A DNA stretch of 64,000 nt. Source: Pseudobdellovibrionaceae bacterium (lineage in GTDB: Bacteria > Bdellovibrionota > FAC87 > UBA2466 > JACKAF01). The stretch covers positions 1-64,000 of the forward strand of contig JACKAF010000005.1 of NCBI GenBank assembly GCA_020635235.1, in the 5' to 3' direction. Both the position numbers and the translations under genes were made by a program. This document shows, piece after piece, positions 43,833-52,262 of this stretch (position 1 is the first letter of the stretch; the number at the start of each line of letters is the position of its first letter). The notes beneath the pieces were generated by a model that saw only the letters and a list, made by a program, of their open reading frames with translations, had not been told where the DNA came from and did no database searches.

Positions 43833-45811
43833 CGGCGCTTGAGTTCTACAATCTGATCACGGAGCTCAGCCGCTTTTTCGAACTGCAGATTCTTTGCGGC
43901 TTTTTTCATTTGTTTCTCAAGCCGATCCAATTCTTTCGGAATGTCTGCCGTTTTCACCGTCTGGTAGTTTGTGTCAGGTTCGGCAACTTTTACTTCGTAG
44001 TAGTCGCTTTCCTCGACTTGGTACAGAGAGCTGTGAATATTCTTTTTTACGGAGAGAGGTGTTATTCCGTGAGCGGTGTTGTAGTCCTCTTGAATTTTTC
44101 GTCGCCGATCGGTTTCCTTTAGGGCAAACTCCATTGCGTCTGTGTTGTGATCGGCGTACAGAACCACCAAGCCGTCCACGTTGCGTGCGGCCCGCCCAAT
44201 CGTCTGGATAAGCGAAGTCTGACTTCTCAAAAAACCTTCCTTGTCGGCATCCAAGATCGCTACGAGTCCGCACTCTGGGATATCCAAGCCCTCTCGTAGC
44301 AGGTTGATACCGATGAGGACGTCAAACTGCCCCAGCCGTAGTTGGCGAATAATTTCGACGCGCTCGATGGTGTCTATGTCTGAATGCAGGTACTTCACCT
44401 TCAGTCCCATCTTTTGGTAATACTCGCTTAGATCCTCCGCCATCTTTTTTGTCAAAGTCGTGACCAGCGTCCGCAGGCCCAACTTCGCGCGCTTTTTGAT
44501 TTCGCCGTAGAGGTCGTCGACACACCCTTTCGCGGGACGCACAACGACAGGTGGATCCAGAAGACCCGTAGGCCGAATAATTTGCTCCACAATGCGGTTA
44601 CGCGACTTTTTTTGCTCGTACGGGCCGGGCGTTGCAGATACGTAAATGATCTGATTCACCAGACTTTCGAATTCCGAGAAATTGAGTGGGCGATTATCCA
44701 GAGCCGAAGGTAGGCGAAAGCCGTGTTCGACGAGGGTCATTTTCCTTGCCCGATCGCCTCGGTACATGCCTCCGACTTGAGGGATGGTCACGTGGCTTTC
44801 ATCGACAAACATCAGGTAGTCTTTGGGGAAGTACTCAAGCAGAGTCGGAGGTGGCTCGCCTGGCTGCCGGCCGGTCAAGTGTCTGCTATAGTTTTCAATG
44901 CCGTTGCAATAGCCAAGTTCTTCGAGCATTTCGATGTCATAGTAGGTGCGGCTTTCCAAACGCTGTGCCTCTACCAGTTTGTTCATAGACTTTAGCTGCG
45001 GCAGGCGCTCCTCCAGCTCGGCCTGAATGGACTTAATGGCGCGCGCGAGTTGCTCTTTTGGGGTGACGTAGTGACTTCCGGGGTAAATATCCAGCTTTTT
45101 CAGGTCTTCTAGGGCTTTCCCGGTCACGGGATCGACGCGGGTTATCTTCTCAATCTCATCGCCCCAGAACTCGATTCGATAACCAAAACTTTCCTCAAAA
45201 GTTGGGAAGACTTCAATGACATCACCCCGCACCCGAAAAGTACCACGGTGAAAATCGTAATCGTTTCTTTCGTACTGAGTTTCCACCAGGCGAAATAGTA
45301 ACTCGTCCCGGCGGAAACTTTTTCCAGCCTTGAGGCGAATGAGCATTTCGCTATACGTGTCAGGGGCGCCCAAGCCGTAGATACAAGAAACGCTCGCGAC
45401 GATGATGACGTCCCCTCGGGAGAGCAGGCTGCGTGTTGCCGAGTGGCGGAGCTGGTCAATCTGATCATTGATCGAGGAGTCTTTTTCAATAAAGGTATCC
45501 GTGGACGGGATGTAGGCCTCCGGTTGGTAGTAGTCGTAGTAACTCACGAAGTACTCCACGGCGTTTTCAGGAAAGAGCTCTTTGAATTCTGCAAAGAGTT
45601 GCGCTGCAAGTGTTTTGTTGGGTGCCAAAATGAGTGCGGGTCGGTTGAGTCGGGCGATCGTCTGAGCCATAGAGAAGGTTTTTCCACTTCCCGTGACTCC
45701 AAGCAGTGTGACGTCTCTAGCTCCCGACTGGAGGTGCGAGACCATTTGGTCTATGGCCTTGGGCTGGTCGCCGCGGGGCTCGAATTCGCTTACGAGCTTG
45801 AATTTGTCCAT
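43805..45811 (-). CDS. uvrB: UvrABC excinuclease subunit B
   Basis: 668 residues from ATG at 45811 (MDKFKLVSEFEPRGDQPKAI); the longer frame is not supported. GVTGSGKTF Walker A, the YYQPEAYIPSTDTFIEKD beta-hairpin, DESHVTIPQ, helicase motifs (QTIGRAARN) and the C-terminal UVR motif (LEKQMKKAAKNLQFEKAAELRD) are present. Full-length nucleotide excision repair helicase-like subunit. Confidence 0.97.
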   Translation of the reverse strand: MDKFKLVSEFEPRGDQPKAIDQMVSHLQSGARDVTLLGVTGSGKTFSMAQTIARLNRPALILAPNKTLAAQLFAEFKELFPENAVEYFVSYYDYYQPEAYIPSTDTFIEKDSSINDQIDQLRHSATRSLLSRGDVIIVASVSCIYGLGAPDTYSEMLIRLKAGKSFRRDELLFRLVETQYERNDYDFHRGTFRVRGDVIEVFPTFEESFGYRIEFWGDEIEKITRVDPVTGKALEDLKKLDIYPGSHYVTPKEQLARAIKSIQAELEERLPQLKSMNKLVEAQRLESRTYYDIEMLEELGYCNGIENYSRHLTGRQPGEPPPTLLEYFPKDYLMFVDESHVTIPQVGGMYRGDRARKMTLVEHGFRLPSALDNRPLNFSEFESLVNQIIYVSATPGPYEQKKSRNRIVEQIIRPTGLLDPPVVVRPAKGCVDDLYGEIKKRAKLGLRTLVTTLTKKMAEDLSEYYQKMGLKVKYLHSDIDTIERVEIIRQLRLGQFDVLIGINLLREGLDIPECGLVAILDADKEGFLRSQTSLIQTIGRAARNVDGLVVLYADHNTDAMEFALKETDRRRKIQEDYNTAHGITPLSVKKNIHSSLYQVEESDYYEVKVAEPDTNYQTVKTADIPKELDRLEKQMKKAAKNLQFEKAAELRDQIVELKRRQLGLASEQ

Positions 45812-45833
45812 AAACGCAGTATACCCAGGGCTA

Positions 45834-46805
45834 ATGGAAGTCCAACCGGAAAACCTGAAGGCCTTGAAGTCAAAACGGGTCGGCATTCTCGGCTATGGAA
45901 ATCAGGGGCGTGCGCACGCGCTGAATTTACGAGACTCAGGAATTGACGTGGTGGTGGGGGCGCGAGCCGGTTCGGGTTCGCAGCACGCCACGGCCGACGG
46001 CTTTTCTGTACTTAGTTTTTTGGAGGCTGCGGAGCAAGCTTCGGTCCTCGTCTTCACCTTGCCCGATCCAGTGATTCCCAAGGTGTTCCAGCACTGTTTG
46101 CCGGCGATTGAGGGCGGCAAGCTTTTGGGTTTTGCGCACGGTTTTGCGTACCACTTTAGAGAAATCGAGCGTTTAGCGAATGCCCATTATTTTCTGGCCG
46201 CTCCAAAAGGCGCGGGTGTCATTCTTCGTCAGAATTACGAACGCGGGATAGGTCTGCCGGTGGCTATTGCGGCAGAGAGCCAAACGGATTTGGAAGGCAC
46301 GTGGAAACTGGCGGAAAGCTACGCTTTTGCGTTGGGCGCGCGCGGCGCTCCTTTGCGTACGAGTTTTGAAGAGGAAACGGTCTGCGATCTTTTTGGTGAG
46401 CAGAGCGTGCTTTGTGGTGGACTCATGTACCTGATGGAGTCGGCCTTCAATACGCTCCGCGAAGCGGGTTACAGTGAAGAGATGGCTTTTTTCGAGTGCT
46501 GTTACGAAGTGCAGAGAATAATGGATGTCTTTTTGCGCTTCGGGCCCGTCGGTACGGTTCGTCGGATAAGTCCCACCGCCTTTTTCGGCGGCGTGACCCG
46601 AGGGAACAGGGTCCTGAACCCTCGCCTTTCTGAAGAGCTGCACCATATACTTTCCGAAATCCAAAAAGGGGATTTTGGTAAGGAGTGGAAAAGAGAATTA
46701 AGCGAGGGCGGAAAAATAATGGAGACCGCGGAGGCGCGTTTGCGACACTCGGCTTGGCAAAAAACATTCGAACGCATGGGGGAGGTTCTCGTTGACCCAG
46801 TTTGA
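45834..46805 (+). CDS. ilvC: Divergent ketol-acid reductoisomerase-like protein
   Basis: 323 residues from ATG at 45834. NADPH Rossmann motif GYGNQGRAHALNLRDSG, catalytic His in GFAHGFAYHF, APKGAG Lys, DLFGEQSVLCGG (Asp/Glu metal ligands) and EMAFFECCYEV (Glu) are all present, so the KARI active site is intact. But the usual ISNTAEYG segment near the substrate reads ISPTAFFG, and neighbouring residues differ strongly. Normal role is the second step of valine/isoleucine synthesis; no other ilv gene is nearby. A different 2-ketol substrate is possible. Overlaps the pyrE-like gene by 14 bp. Confidence 0.8.
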   Translation: MEVQPENLKALKSKRVGILGYGNQGRAHALNLRDSGIDVVVGARAGSGSQHATADGFSVLSFLEAAEQASVLVFTLPDPVIPKVFQHCLPAIEGGKLLGFAHGFAYHFREIERLANAHYFLAAPKGAGVILRQNYERGIGLPVAIAAESQTDLEGTWKLAESYAFALGARGAPLRTSFEEETVCDLFGEQSVLCGGLMYLMESAFNTLREAGYSEEMAFFECCYEVQRIMDVFLRFGPVGTVRRISPTAFFGGVTRGNRVLNPRLSEELHHILSEIQKGDFGKEWKRELSEGGKIMETAEARLRHSAWQKTFERMGEVLVDPV

Positions 46806-47496
46806 TCCAGCGGTTTTTGAAGAGTTTATTCTTGAAGAGAAAGTGGCCGGTTTTTTTGAAAAAGCGATTCAGCTGAAGTCCGGCAGGCGATCTCATTGGT
46901 ACGTCAATTGGCGAAGCGTGACCAATGATGTCTTTTTGTTGGACCGTCTCTGCGATTTCATTCTCGATTTTGTAGAAAGCCAAAAGCTTGCGGTCGACTG
47001 CTTTTATGGAGTGCCGGAAGGCGCGACAAAGACGGGTTTGTTATCCCAGTACAAATGGGCCAAACGGCAAAGCAACTTTAGCAAGGGGAGTCACGTGCTG
47101 GCGATGGGACGGGCCAAAGCCAAGCTCCACGGAGACCCAAAAGATCGGTATTTTGTGGGCCAACCTAAAGGCAAAACAGTTGTGGTTGAAGACGTTACCA
47201 CCACGGGCGGGTCGCTAATCGAAACAATGGACCAGCTCCGGGAAGCCGGCGTAAATGTTGTCGCTGTGTTGGGGCTCACTAACCGCGGAGAGAAGCCAGT
47301 AGACGCCTCCGAGGGCATGAGTGTGGCGGATCGCATTGCCAAGCGCTTTGGAAAAGATCTTCCTTACTATGCCTTAAGCCACGCGCATAGCTTGCTACCA
47401 AAGCTGGCCGCTCGCCTGAACCCATCGGCGGAGGTGCTGGCGGCACTCGAAGCCGAATACGCCGAGTACGGGACCTCCCCGCTGAAACTCCGTTAA
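46792..47496 (+). CDS. pyrE: Orotate phosphoribosyltransferase-like protein
   Basis: 234 residues from TTG at 46792 with GGGGGAGG upstream. The PRPP-binding motif VVVEDVTTTGGSL and a flexible-loop region (MGRAKAKLHGDPKD) are typical of PyrE; length is slightly above the usual 210. It would make OMP in pyrimidine synthesis. Translationally coupled to the KARI-like gene and convergent with the GST gene (stops overlap). Confidence 0.82.
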   Translation: MTQFDPAVFEEFILEEKVAGFFEKAIQLKSGRRSHWYVNWRSVTNDVFLLDRLCDFILDFVESQKLAVDCFYGVPEGATKTGLLSQYKWAKRQSNFSKGSHVLAMGRAKAKLHGDPKDRYFVGQPKGKTVVVEDVTTTGGSLIETMDQLREAGVNVVAVLGLTNRGEKPVDASEGMSVADRIAKRFGKDLPYYALSHAHSLLPKLAARLNPSAEVLAALEAEYAEYGTSPLKLR

Positions 47497-48125
47497 AAAG
47501 GGGACGCCAGTAATTTGGGCGTGTGTTTTTTTACGGACTCCCGATTCTTAATACTTTCGTACCAGCGCTGGAAGTTTTGGTAGGCTGCCAAATCGATCTT
47601 CGCTGCCTCAAACCCTAGGATGTCGCAGAAGGCGATGACATCGGCGAGTGTGAAGGTATCGCCACAGAGATAATCGGCCTCTGCTAGTCGAGAATCGATG
47701 TAAGGCATTTCTTTTTGGATGGTCGCCAGGCATTCATTGACGAGGTTTTCATCTGTCTTGAGCCCGAAGAGTTTGGGCCCCGCAACCCTATTGAAAAAGA
47801 CGTTCACGAAATTGCGTTCCACATGGTAACTGAAGTAGGCAATCCACTGCTCGATCTCAGCGCGAGTCCACGCGTCTTTGGGGTACAAAGAGTTGTCCGT
47901 CATGTCTGCCATGTAACGGGCGATTGCGTTGCTTTCGCTAAGGTAGCGCCCCTCATGCTCCAACACCGGGATGCGCCCTTGTGCGTTGATAGCGAGATAG
48001 GCCGGCTGCCTGTGTTCTCCGGCGACCAGGTCGATGTGGCGTTGTTCGTAATGAATCGAAAGTTCTTCCGCGACGACGAGCGGTTTGAGTACCCTCAAAG
48101 TAGTGCTTCCAAATAGTGTTACCAT
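47493..48125 (-). CDS. Glutathione S-transferase family protein
   Basis: 210 residues. N-terminal thioredoxin-like domain with IPVLEHEGRYLSESNAIARYM (cis-Pro and GSH-binding E-S motif), then an all-helical C-terminal domain (DTFTLADVIAFCDILGFEAA, the N-capping box region). Cytosolic; substrate unknown. Preceded by a short intergenic gap after the sulfotransferase gene. Confidence 0.88.
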   Translation of the reverse strand: MVTLFGSTTLRVLKPLVVAEELSIHYEQRHIDLVAGEHRQPAYLAINAQGRIPVLEHEGRYLSESNAIARYMADMTDNSLYPKDAWTRAEIEQWIAYFSYHVERNFVNVFFNRVAGPKLFGLKTDENLVNECLATIQKEMPYIDSRLAEADYLCGDTFTLADVIAFCDILGFEAAKIDLAAYQNFQRWYESIKNRESVKKHTPKLLASPF

Positions 48126-48152
48126 TGCCCCCTCCTCAACTAGCTTGTCTTA

Positions 48153-48938
48153 TCAAGATTCGAACTCATACCCAAATTGTTTCGCGGCAGGAGAGCAGAT
48201 TTTTCTTACGATAGAATAATTGTCTGCACCCAAAAACTCTTTGAAGTCCTTTACCTCTTGGCCTTTGGGTTGAAACTGCGTATCGCAGTGCGGCTCGACC
48301 GCCTTTCGAACCTCGAGCCCGAGAGCGGCGCAGATACTTTTTAGCTCCGAAGCTTTGTCCGAATTGAAGGCCTCGTATTTCACAAGTTGGAGTCGATTTT
48401 TGGACCGTTCGTAAAGTTCCACGCACCTGAGCCAACGAAGCGACAGGTTTTCCATGTAGTTTTCGCCGCTGTTAGGGACATGCAAGCCTGTCAAGATATT
48501 CTGCCATTCGCGCGGCATCGCCCCATAGCCCCAATCTTTGGATTTGGGTTGGATTTTTAGTCTGTTGAGAATGCTGCGGATGTTTTCAAGGGGGTGCCTG
48601 ACAATAAAAAGGGCTTTTGCGGTCGGGTAAAACTCCAGAACCTCAGGCATGAGCAGAGTAAAGGAGGGCTCTTTAATTATCTTGGAGCGGAAAAAAGCTC
48701 GGTGAGCGTAAACGAAGTCTTTCCATTTCAATTCCTTCCGCCAGATGGCGGTCATATTGTCCTTCTTCAGCCGAAAGAAAATATCCGAACTGTATTGATT
48801 CTCGGTCATCAACGCCAGCAGGGCGGTAATCGCGGTAGTTCCGGACTTCTGATTTCCAAAAACAAGAACGGGATCTCTTTCAATCCCACCCGTACGGTTT
48901 CTAATGAAATGGAGAATCTGGCTGCGAATTGTAAGCAA
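48153..48938 (-). CDS. Sulfotransferase-family protein
   Basis: 261 residues. The PAPS-binding loop GNQKSGTTAI (near residue 28) and the 3'-phosphate motif FIVRHPLENIRSI are both present, as in bacterial and eukaryotic carbohydrate or lipid sulfotransferases. The acceptor is unknown. It might sulfate surface polysaccharide made by the glycosyltransferases in this window, by inference only. Follows the rhodanese gene by 2 bp in the same direction. Confidence 0.83.
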   Translation of the reverse strand: MLTIRSQILHFIRNRTGGIERDPVLVFGNQKSGTTAITALLALMTENQYSSDIFFRLKKDNMTAIWRKELKWKDFVYAHRAFFRSKIIKEPSFTLLMPEVLEFYPTAKALFIVRHPLENIRSILNRLKIQPKSKDWGYGAMPREWQNILTGLHVPNSGENYMENLSLRWLRCVELYERSKNRLQLVKYEAFNSDKASELKSICAALGLEVRKAVEPHCDTQFQPKGQEVKDFKEFLGADNYSIVRKICSPAAKQFGYEFES

Positions 48939-48940
48939 AC

Positions 48941-49306
48941 CTAGGATTCCATTGGGTAGTCGGCGTCGGCCCAGGCACGGATGCCACCGGCCATGTTGAT
49001 AACGTTCTTGTAACCCATCTTTTGTATAGATTCAGCAGCGAGTGCGGATCGCGATCCGCCGCCGCAGTACAGAATGATCTCTGCGTTTTTGTCAGGGATA
49101 TTCTGGCTGATGTCTCTTTCCAGGACCCCTTTACCGATATGTATGGCTCCCTTAATGCGGCTGGCTTCCCATTCTAGATCTTCGCGCGTATCAACAAGAA
49201 AAAACTGATGCCCACTGTCCTGCTTGGCCTTTACTTCGTGGATGCTGTTCTCTTTGATAACCGCTTTAGCTTCCTTAACTCTTTTCTGAAAATCGGATTC
49301 TTCCAT
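48941..49306 (-). CDS. Rhodanese-like domain protein
   Basis: 121 residues from ATG at 49306 (GGAGAG upstream). LVDTREDLEWEASRIKGAIHI and the active-site loop ILYCGGGSRSALAA give a single rhodanese domain with its catalytic Cys. Likely cytoplasmic sulfur transfer; probably co-transcribed with the sulfotransferase gene downstream. Confidence 0.9.
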   Translation of the reverse strand: MEESDFQKRVKEAKAVIKENSIHEVKAKQDSGHQFFLVDTREDLEWEASRIKGAIHIGKGVLERDISQNIPDKNAEIILYCGGGSRSALAAESIQKMGYKNVINMAGGIRAWADADYPMES

Positions 49307-49362
49307 CGAAACTCTCCTCAATGAAAGTCAGGTTTTAGTCCAAAAATTGCGGATCGACAATG

Positions 49363-49866
49363 TTAGAGATGGAGCGAGAATGCCTCTCGCCGATGAAAGT
49401 CCGCCCTGTCGCCGCTATGCTTCATGGCCCAATAGCTGATGGCTCCAGACGAGTGTTCGAGTACCGCACAGGGAGCGCATACTCTCTGGCCGGCCGAAAA
49501 GTTCGGTAACTCTACCTCTACGCGAACGACCGGTCGGGTAGAGGTGCGTATCAGCGGTGCGCTAGGGCGTGCGCTGTTTTCGGCGCGTATTCGGTAGTCC
49601 TGGAAACGCGCGTGCCACCAATCCCCTGAGGGTGCAAAATTGAACTCCTCATACGAAGTTCCCGTTGGGTCCGCAACGAAGAGCTCAAAACACGTGGTTC
49701 TCCAAAGCCCTTCTTGGTAGGAAGGCCTCTCCGCGCGGGCTGGCAAAACCAAGTTCGAGCCCCGCACTTCAAAGACAAGCTGAAGGGCGTGGCCCTGGAT
49801 TCGGGCCGTCCCCGCCACCTGGAAGTTGGGTTCAGATTCAAACGGGATCAGAGAAAAATTAGTCAC
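49363..49866 (-). CDS. DOMON-like ligand-binding domain protein
   Basis: 167 residues without a signal peptide. WRTTCFELFVADPTGTSYEEFNFAPSGDWWHARFQDYR matches the small bacterial DOMON-like family, a beta-sandwich that may bind sugar or heme. No enzymatic motif. Function is unknown. Lies immediately upstream of the tRNA-Arg gene on the opposite strand. Confidence 0.75.
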   Translation of the reverse strand: MTNFSLIPFESEPNFQVAGTARIQGHALQLVFEVRGSNLVLPARAERPSYQEGLWRTTCFELFVADPTGTSYEEFNFAPSGDWWHARFQDYRIRAENSARPSAPLIRTSTRPVVRVEVELPNFSAGQRVCAPCAVLEHSSGAISYWAMKHSGDRADFHRREAFSLHL

Positions 49867-49951
49867 CTACTAAGGATAGATTGGGGACCCCCACGCGGCA
49901 AGTGTAGGGGTTGAATCCAAAGCCCCCAAACAGTAGAGTAGGCCGGCTAAA

Positions 49952-50026
49952 GTCCCCGTAGTTAAATGGATATAACGAGGGATTCCTAATCCCTAATTAC
50001 AGGTTCGATTCCTGTCGGGGACACCA
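49952..50026 (+). tRNA. tRNA-Arg (anticodon CCT)
   Basis: 75 nt that fold as a cloverleaf: acceptor GTCCCCG/CGGGGAC, D stem GTTA/TAAC, anticodon stem AGGGA/TCCCT with loop TTCCTAA, T stem ACAGG/CCTGT with TTCGATT loop, and an encoded CCA end. The anticodon CCT reads AGG. Confidence 0.95.
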
Positions 50027-50091
50027 TTGAGGAGTGTCTTCTGAGCCACCATTCCAAGGGCGACCCTAACAGAGGCTGGGACGAAAACCGG

Positions 50092-50757
50092 ATGACTTCG
50101 ATGAGCAAATGGCTCGCGTTGTTCGGTTTGCCCGCAGAAGCGAATCCAAGGGAGCTCTCTCGCTTTCCTTGGGTAACCGTTTTTTTGATACTTTGGTCTT
50201 CCCTACTGAGCATCTTGGCTTTCAACGATCTCGAACTTTTTGAAGAGCTTGCTTTTTATCCCGGGATGAAAACCCGCTTCATGGGTCTAAATCTACTTAC
50301 AGTGTTCTTTGTGCATGGCGATTGGATTCATCTCTTGAGCAACATGTACGCTCTTTTTGTGTTTGGCGACAATGTGGAAGACGAACTTGGAATGGTTCGT
50401 TACGTGCTTTTGGTAGTGGGCGCGACGCTCTGTGGTTCTGTTCTTTCCGGTTGGTTCGGAGGGGGAGAAAGCATTCCTCACGTTGGTGCGAGTGGCGGAA
50501 TTTTTGGTGTTATGGTTTTTTATCTTCTGCGTTTTCCTAAGGCCCGCTTTACGTACTTCTTTTTGTTTCGTTTTTATTCCGTACCTGCTTTTTTGGTCCT
50601 CCTATTTTATTTGTCGGTTCAGCTTGCGGGTGGTTTCGAGCAAGTTTCCAGTGTAGGAGGCGGGGTGGATTACCTCGCGCATCTGGGGGGTGCGGCAGTT
50701 GGACTGCTGTTTACTTTGTTAATGCGGGGAAAACCCTCTGAAAGTCATCCTTCCTAG
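50092..50757 (+). CDS. Rhomboid-family intramembrane serine protease
   Basis: 221 residues with about six hydrophobic segments. The catalytic Ser lies in GASGGIFG (about residue 133) and the His in AHLGGAAVG (about 196), with the conserved DWIHLLSNMYALFVFGDNVEDELG between TM1 and TM2. A short soluble N-terminus precedes TM1. Expected to cleave transmembrane substrates in the inner membrane; substrates unknown. Starts 65 bp after the tRNA. Confidence 0.9.
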   Translation: MTSMSKWLALFGLPAEANPRELSRFPWVTVFLILWSSLLSILAFNDLELFEELAFYPGMKTRFMGLNLLTVFFVHGDWIHLLSNMYALFVFGDNVEDELGMVRYVLLVVGATLCGSVLSGWFGGGESIPHVGASGGIFGVMVFYLLRFPKARFTYFFLFRFYSVPAFLVLLFYLSVQLAGGFEQVSSVGGGVDYLAHLGGAAVGLLFTLLMRGKPSESHPS

Positions 50758-50846
50758 AGTTTAAACCGGACAAATCAAGGCTAACTTGGTACTCAAGTTG
50801 GGGACACTTCTTTCAAATTAAATAAGTTTTGTCTTGCGAACTCCAT

Positions 50847-50872
50847 ACTCAGCGTAGTTGAGTAATGACTCA
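50847..50872 (+). promoter_or_regulatory. Repeated ACTCA/TGAGT half-sites upstream of 50917
   Basis: ACTCA-N7-TGAGT-N4-ACTCA at 50847-50872: two overlapping inverted pairs close to the putative promoter of the downstream gene. An ACTCA-N7-TGAGT pair also lies just after that gene's stop (51781-51797). Could be an operator; chance cannot be excluded. Confidence 0.35.
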
Positions 50873-50916
50873 ATGCAATATAAGTCCCCAGACGGGGCAA
50901 TGAGGGAGGATTGACG

Positions 50917-51777
50917 ATGAAGTTTCTAGCATTTGCAGCCTTGGCAGTTGTTATGGCGCTGCCTGGTATGGCCGCGGAGAAAAAGGAAAAGAAAAAAGAA
51001 GTGGGTTCGGTAACCGTGCCGATGTCGGAATCCACAAAGTTGGAAAAAGATCGCGCCGTCTTTTCGGTGACTTTGAACGCGCTCTGCTTCTTGGATGAAG
51101 ACGCTGCAGTGGACGCGCTAAATAACTTGAAGAAATCCGTCACGGACGAGTTGCGCAAACTTGAGGATAGCAATCGCGGGGACGAGCTGAATATCCCTGG
51201 CCCTACTGCCTTGGGAGCGCAAACTTTGGAAAAAACCGTCATCGTCGAGAAACGTGCGCAGAGCGTGGATGATGAGCAGTGCACCAATGTCGGTGTCGCG
51301 TTTGAAACCTTGTCCATTGATACGGGTGCCCCGGCTAAAGACGTGGCCGCGGCCATCGATTTTGTTCGCGCCAAGTCTGGCGAACTTCAGGAAGAACTGC
51401 GTAAGGGACGCAAAGAGGGTGAAGAACGCAAACGCCGTCTTGCCTTGAGTTTCCGACCGCCCGTCTTTTACGTCTCGGATAAATCCATTAACGAGGCGGC
51501 AGACAAGTTAAAGAGCAAAATTGAAGAGGAAAAAGACAAGACGATCGCGGCCGAAGTGGCGCTCGCCAATGGCGGTAAGTGGTGGATCAGTTCGCCCGGA
51601 GCCTGGAGTGTTTCGGGCCCGCAGAAGCCGCGCTCACCGCGTGGGGATTTCGGCGGACGAGAACTGGCGAAGGCAGCTGCGTTTGAGAGCGCTCCGACGG
51701 AAATCGAAGTGGCTTCTGGAAATGTGGTTGTGAGCCGGACCTTCTCGGTCGGCTACATCGCCAACAAGAAGAACTAG
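50917..51777 (+). CDS. Secreted protein, possibly SIMPL-like
   Basis: 286 residues from ATG at 50917, preceded by GAGGGAGGA; a TTG start two codons upstream is less likely. Signal peptide KFLAFAALAVVMALPGMAA, Lys-rich linker (EKKEKKKE), then an alpha/beta protein with long charged helices and a C-terminal segment containing FSVGYIAN. The pattern of helix and strand recalls the SIMPL (DUF541) family, but key identifiers are missing. Periplasmic location expected. Followed by a strong terminator. Confidence 0.7.
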   Translation: MKFLAFAALAVVMALPGMAAEKKEKKKEVGSVTVPMSESTKLEKDRAVFSVTLNALCFLDEDAAVDALNNLKKSVTDELRKLEDSNRGDELNIPGPTALGAQTLEKTVIVEKRAQSVDDEQCTNVGVAFETLSIDTGAPAKDVAAAIDFVRAKSGELQEELRKGRKEGEERKRRLALSFRPPVFYVSDKSINEAADKLKSKIEEEKDKTIAAEVALANGGKWWISSPGAWSVSGPQKPRSPRGDFGGRELAKAAAFESAPTEIEVASGNVVVSRTFSVGYIANKKN

Positions 51778-51804
51778 TCTACTCATTATTATTGAGTGAT
51801 AGGT

Positions 51805-51853
51805 TACGCGGCTACTTTGGGGCAGAGCCTCAACTTAGCCGCGTAGCTATTTT
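51805..51853 (+). terminator. Terminator hairpin after the 50917 gene
   Basis: TACGCGGCTA pairs perfectly with TAGCCGCGTA; an inner stem TTGGGGC/GCCTCAA extends it, and TATTTT follows the stem. Ends the transcript of the secreted-protein gene. Confidence 0.75.
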
Positions 51854-52045
51854 AGGTACTTAGCCGGTTTTTTTTGCTGACGATGTTCTAGGCAGTGGCG
51901 GGCGCAGGAAAACCCAAAGCTCTTGTTATCTATAGGCATTTCATCACGCCGCGCGCGTTTTTATCTCTCTGTACAGCCTTCAACCATAGCAAGTCCTCAT
52001 TATGAAAAAACATTCATGATTGTGAAGGCCTTCGTGTAGAAAAGG

Positions 52046-52061
52046 TGTGCACGTGTTCACA
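52046..52061 (+). promoter_or_regulatory. CRP/Fnr-type dyad upstream of the S1 protease
   Basis: TGTGC-ACGTGT-TCACA differs at one position from the CRP consensus TGTGA-N6-TCACA. It lies about 200 bp before the protease start codon at 52263. A Crp/Fnr-family regulator is encoded at 57934-58662, but its known half-site preference is not established. Confidence 0.4.
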
Positions 52062-52262
52062 ATGTTTGCGTGTGCCAACTCTCTTTACAAATTAGATCCT
52101 TTCCCACGTGATCTCAGTCACTTTTGAATCTTCACAATTGGCGGCACCACCGTTGCAACTACTTATCTCGGATTCCGAAAAACAGGGTTAAACAGGGCGG
52201 TTAGAGGACGCGGCAATGTTCTCCAACCATAAGTAAAAAATAAAATTCAGGGGTTAAGTGGT

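Larger units (their letters stand above)
51778..52262. other. 485-bp intergenic region
   Basis: Begins with the terminator of the upstream gene, then shows no convincing gene. Near 52046-52061 there is a CRP/Fnr-type dyad, and the rest is A+T-richer upstream sequence for the protease gene. Confidence 0.5.
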
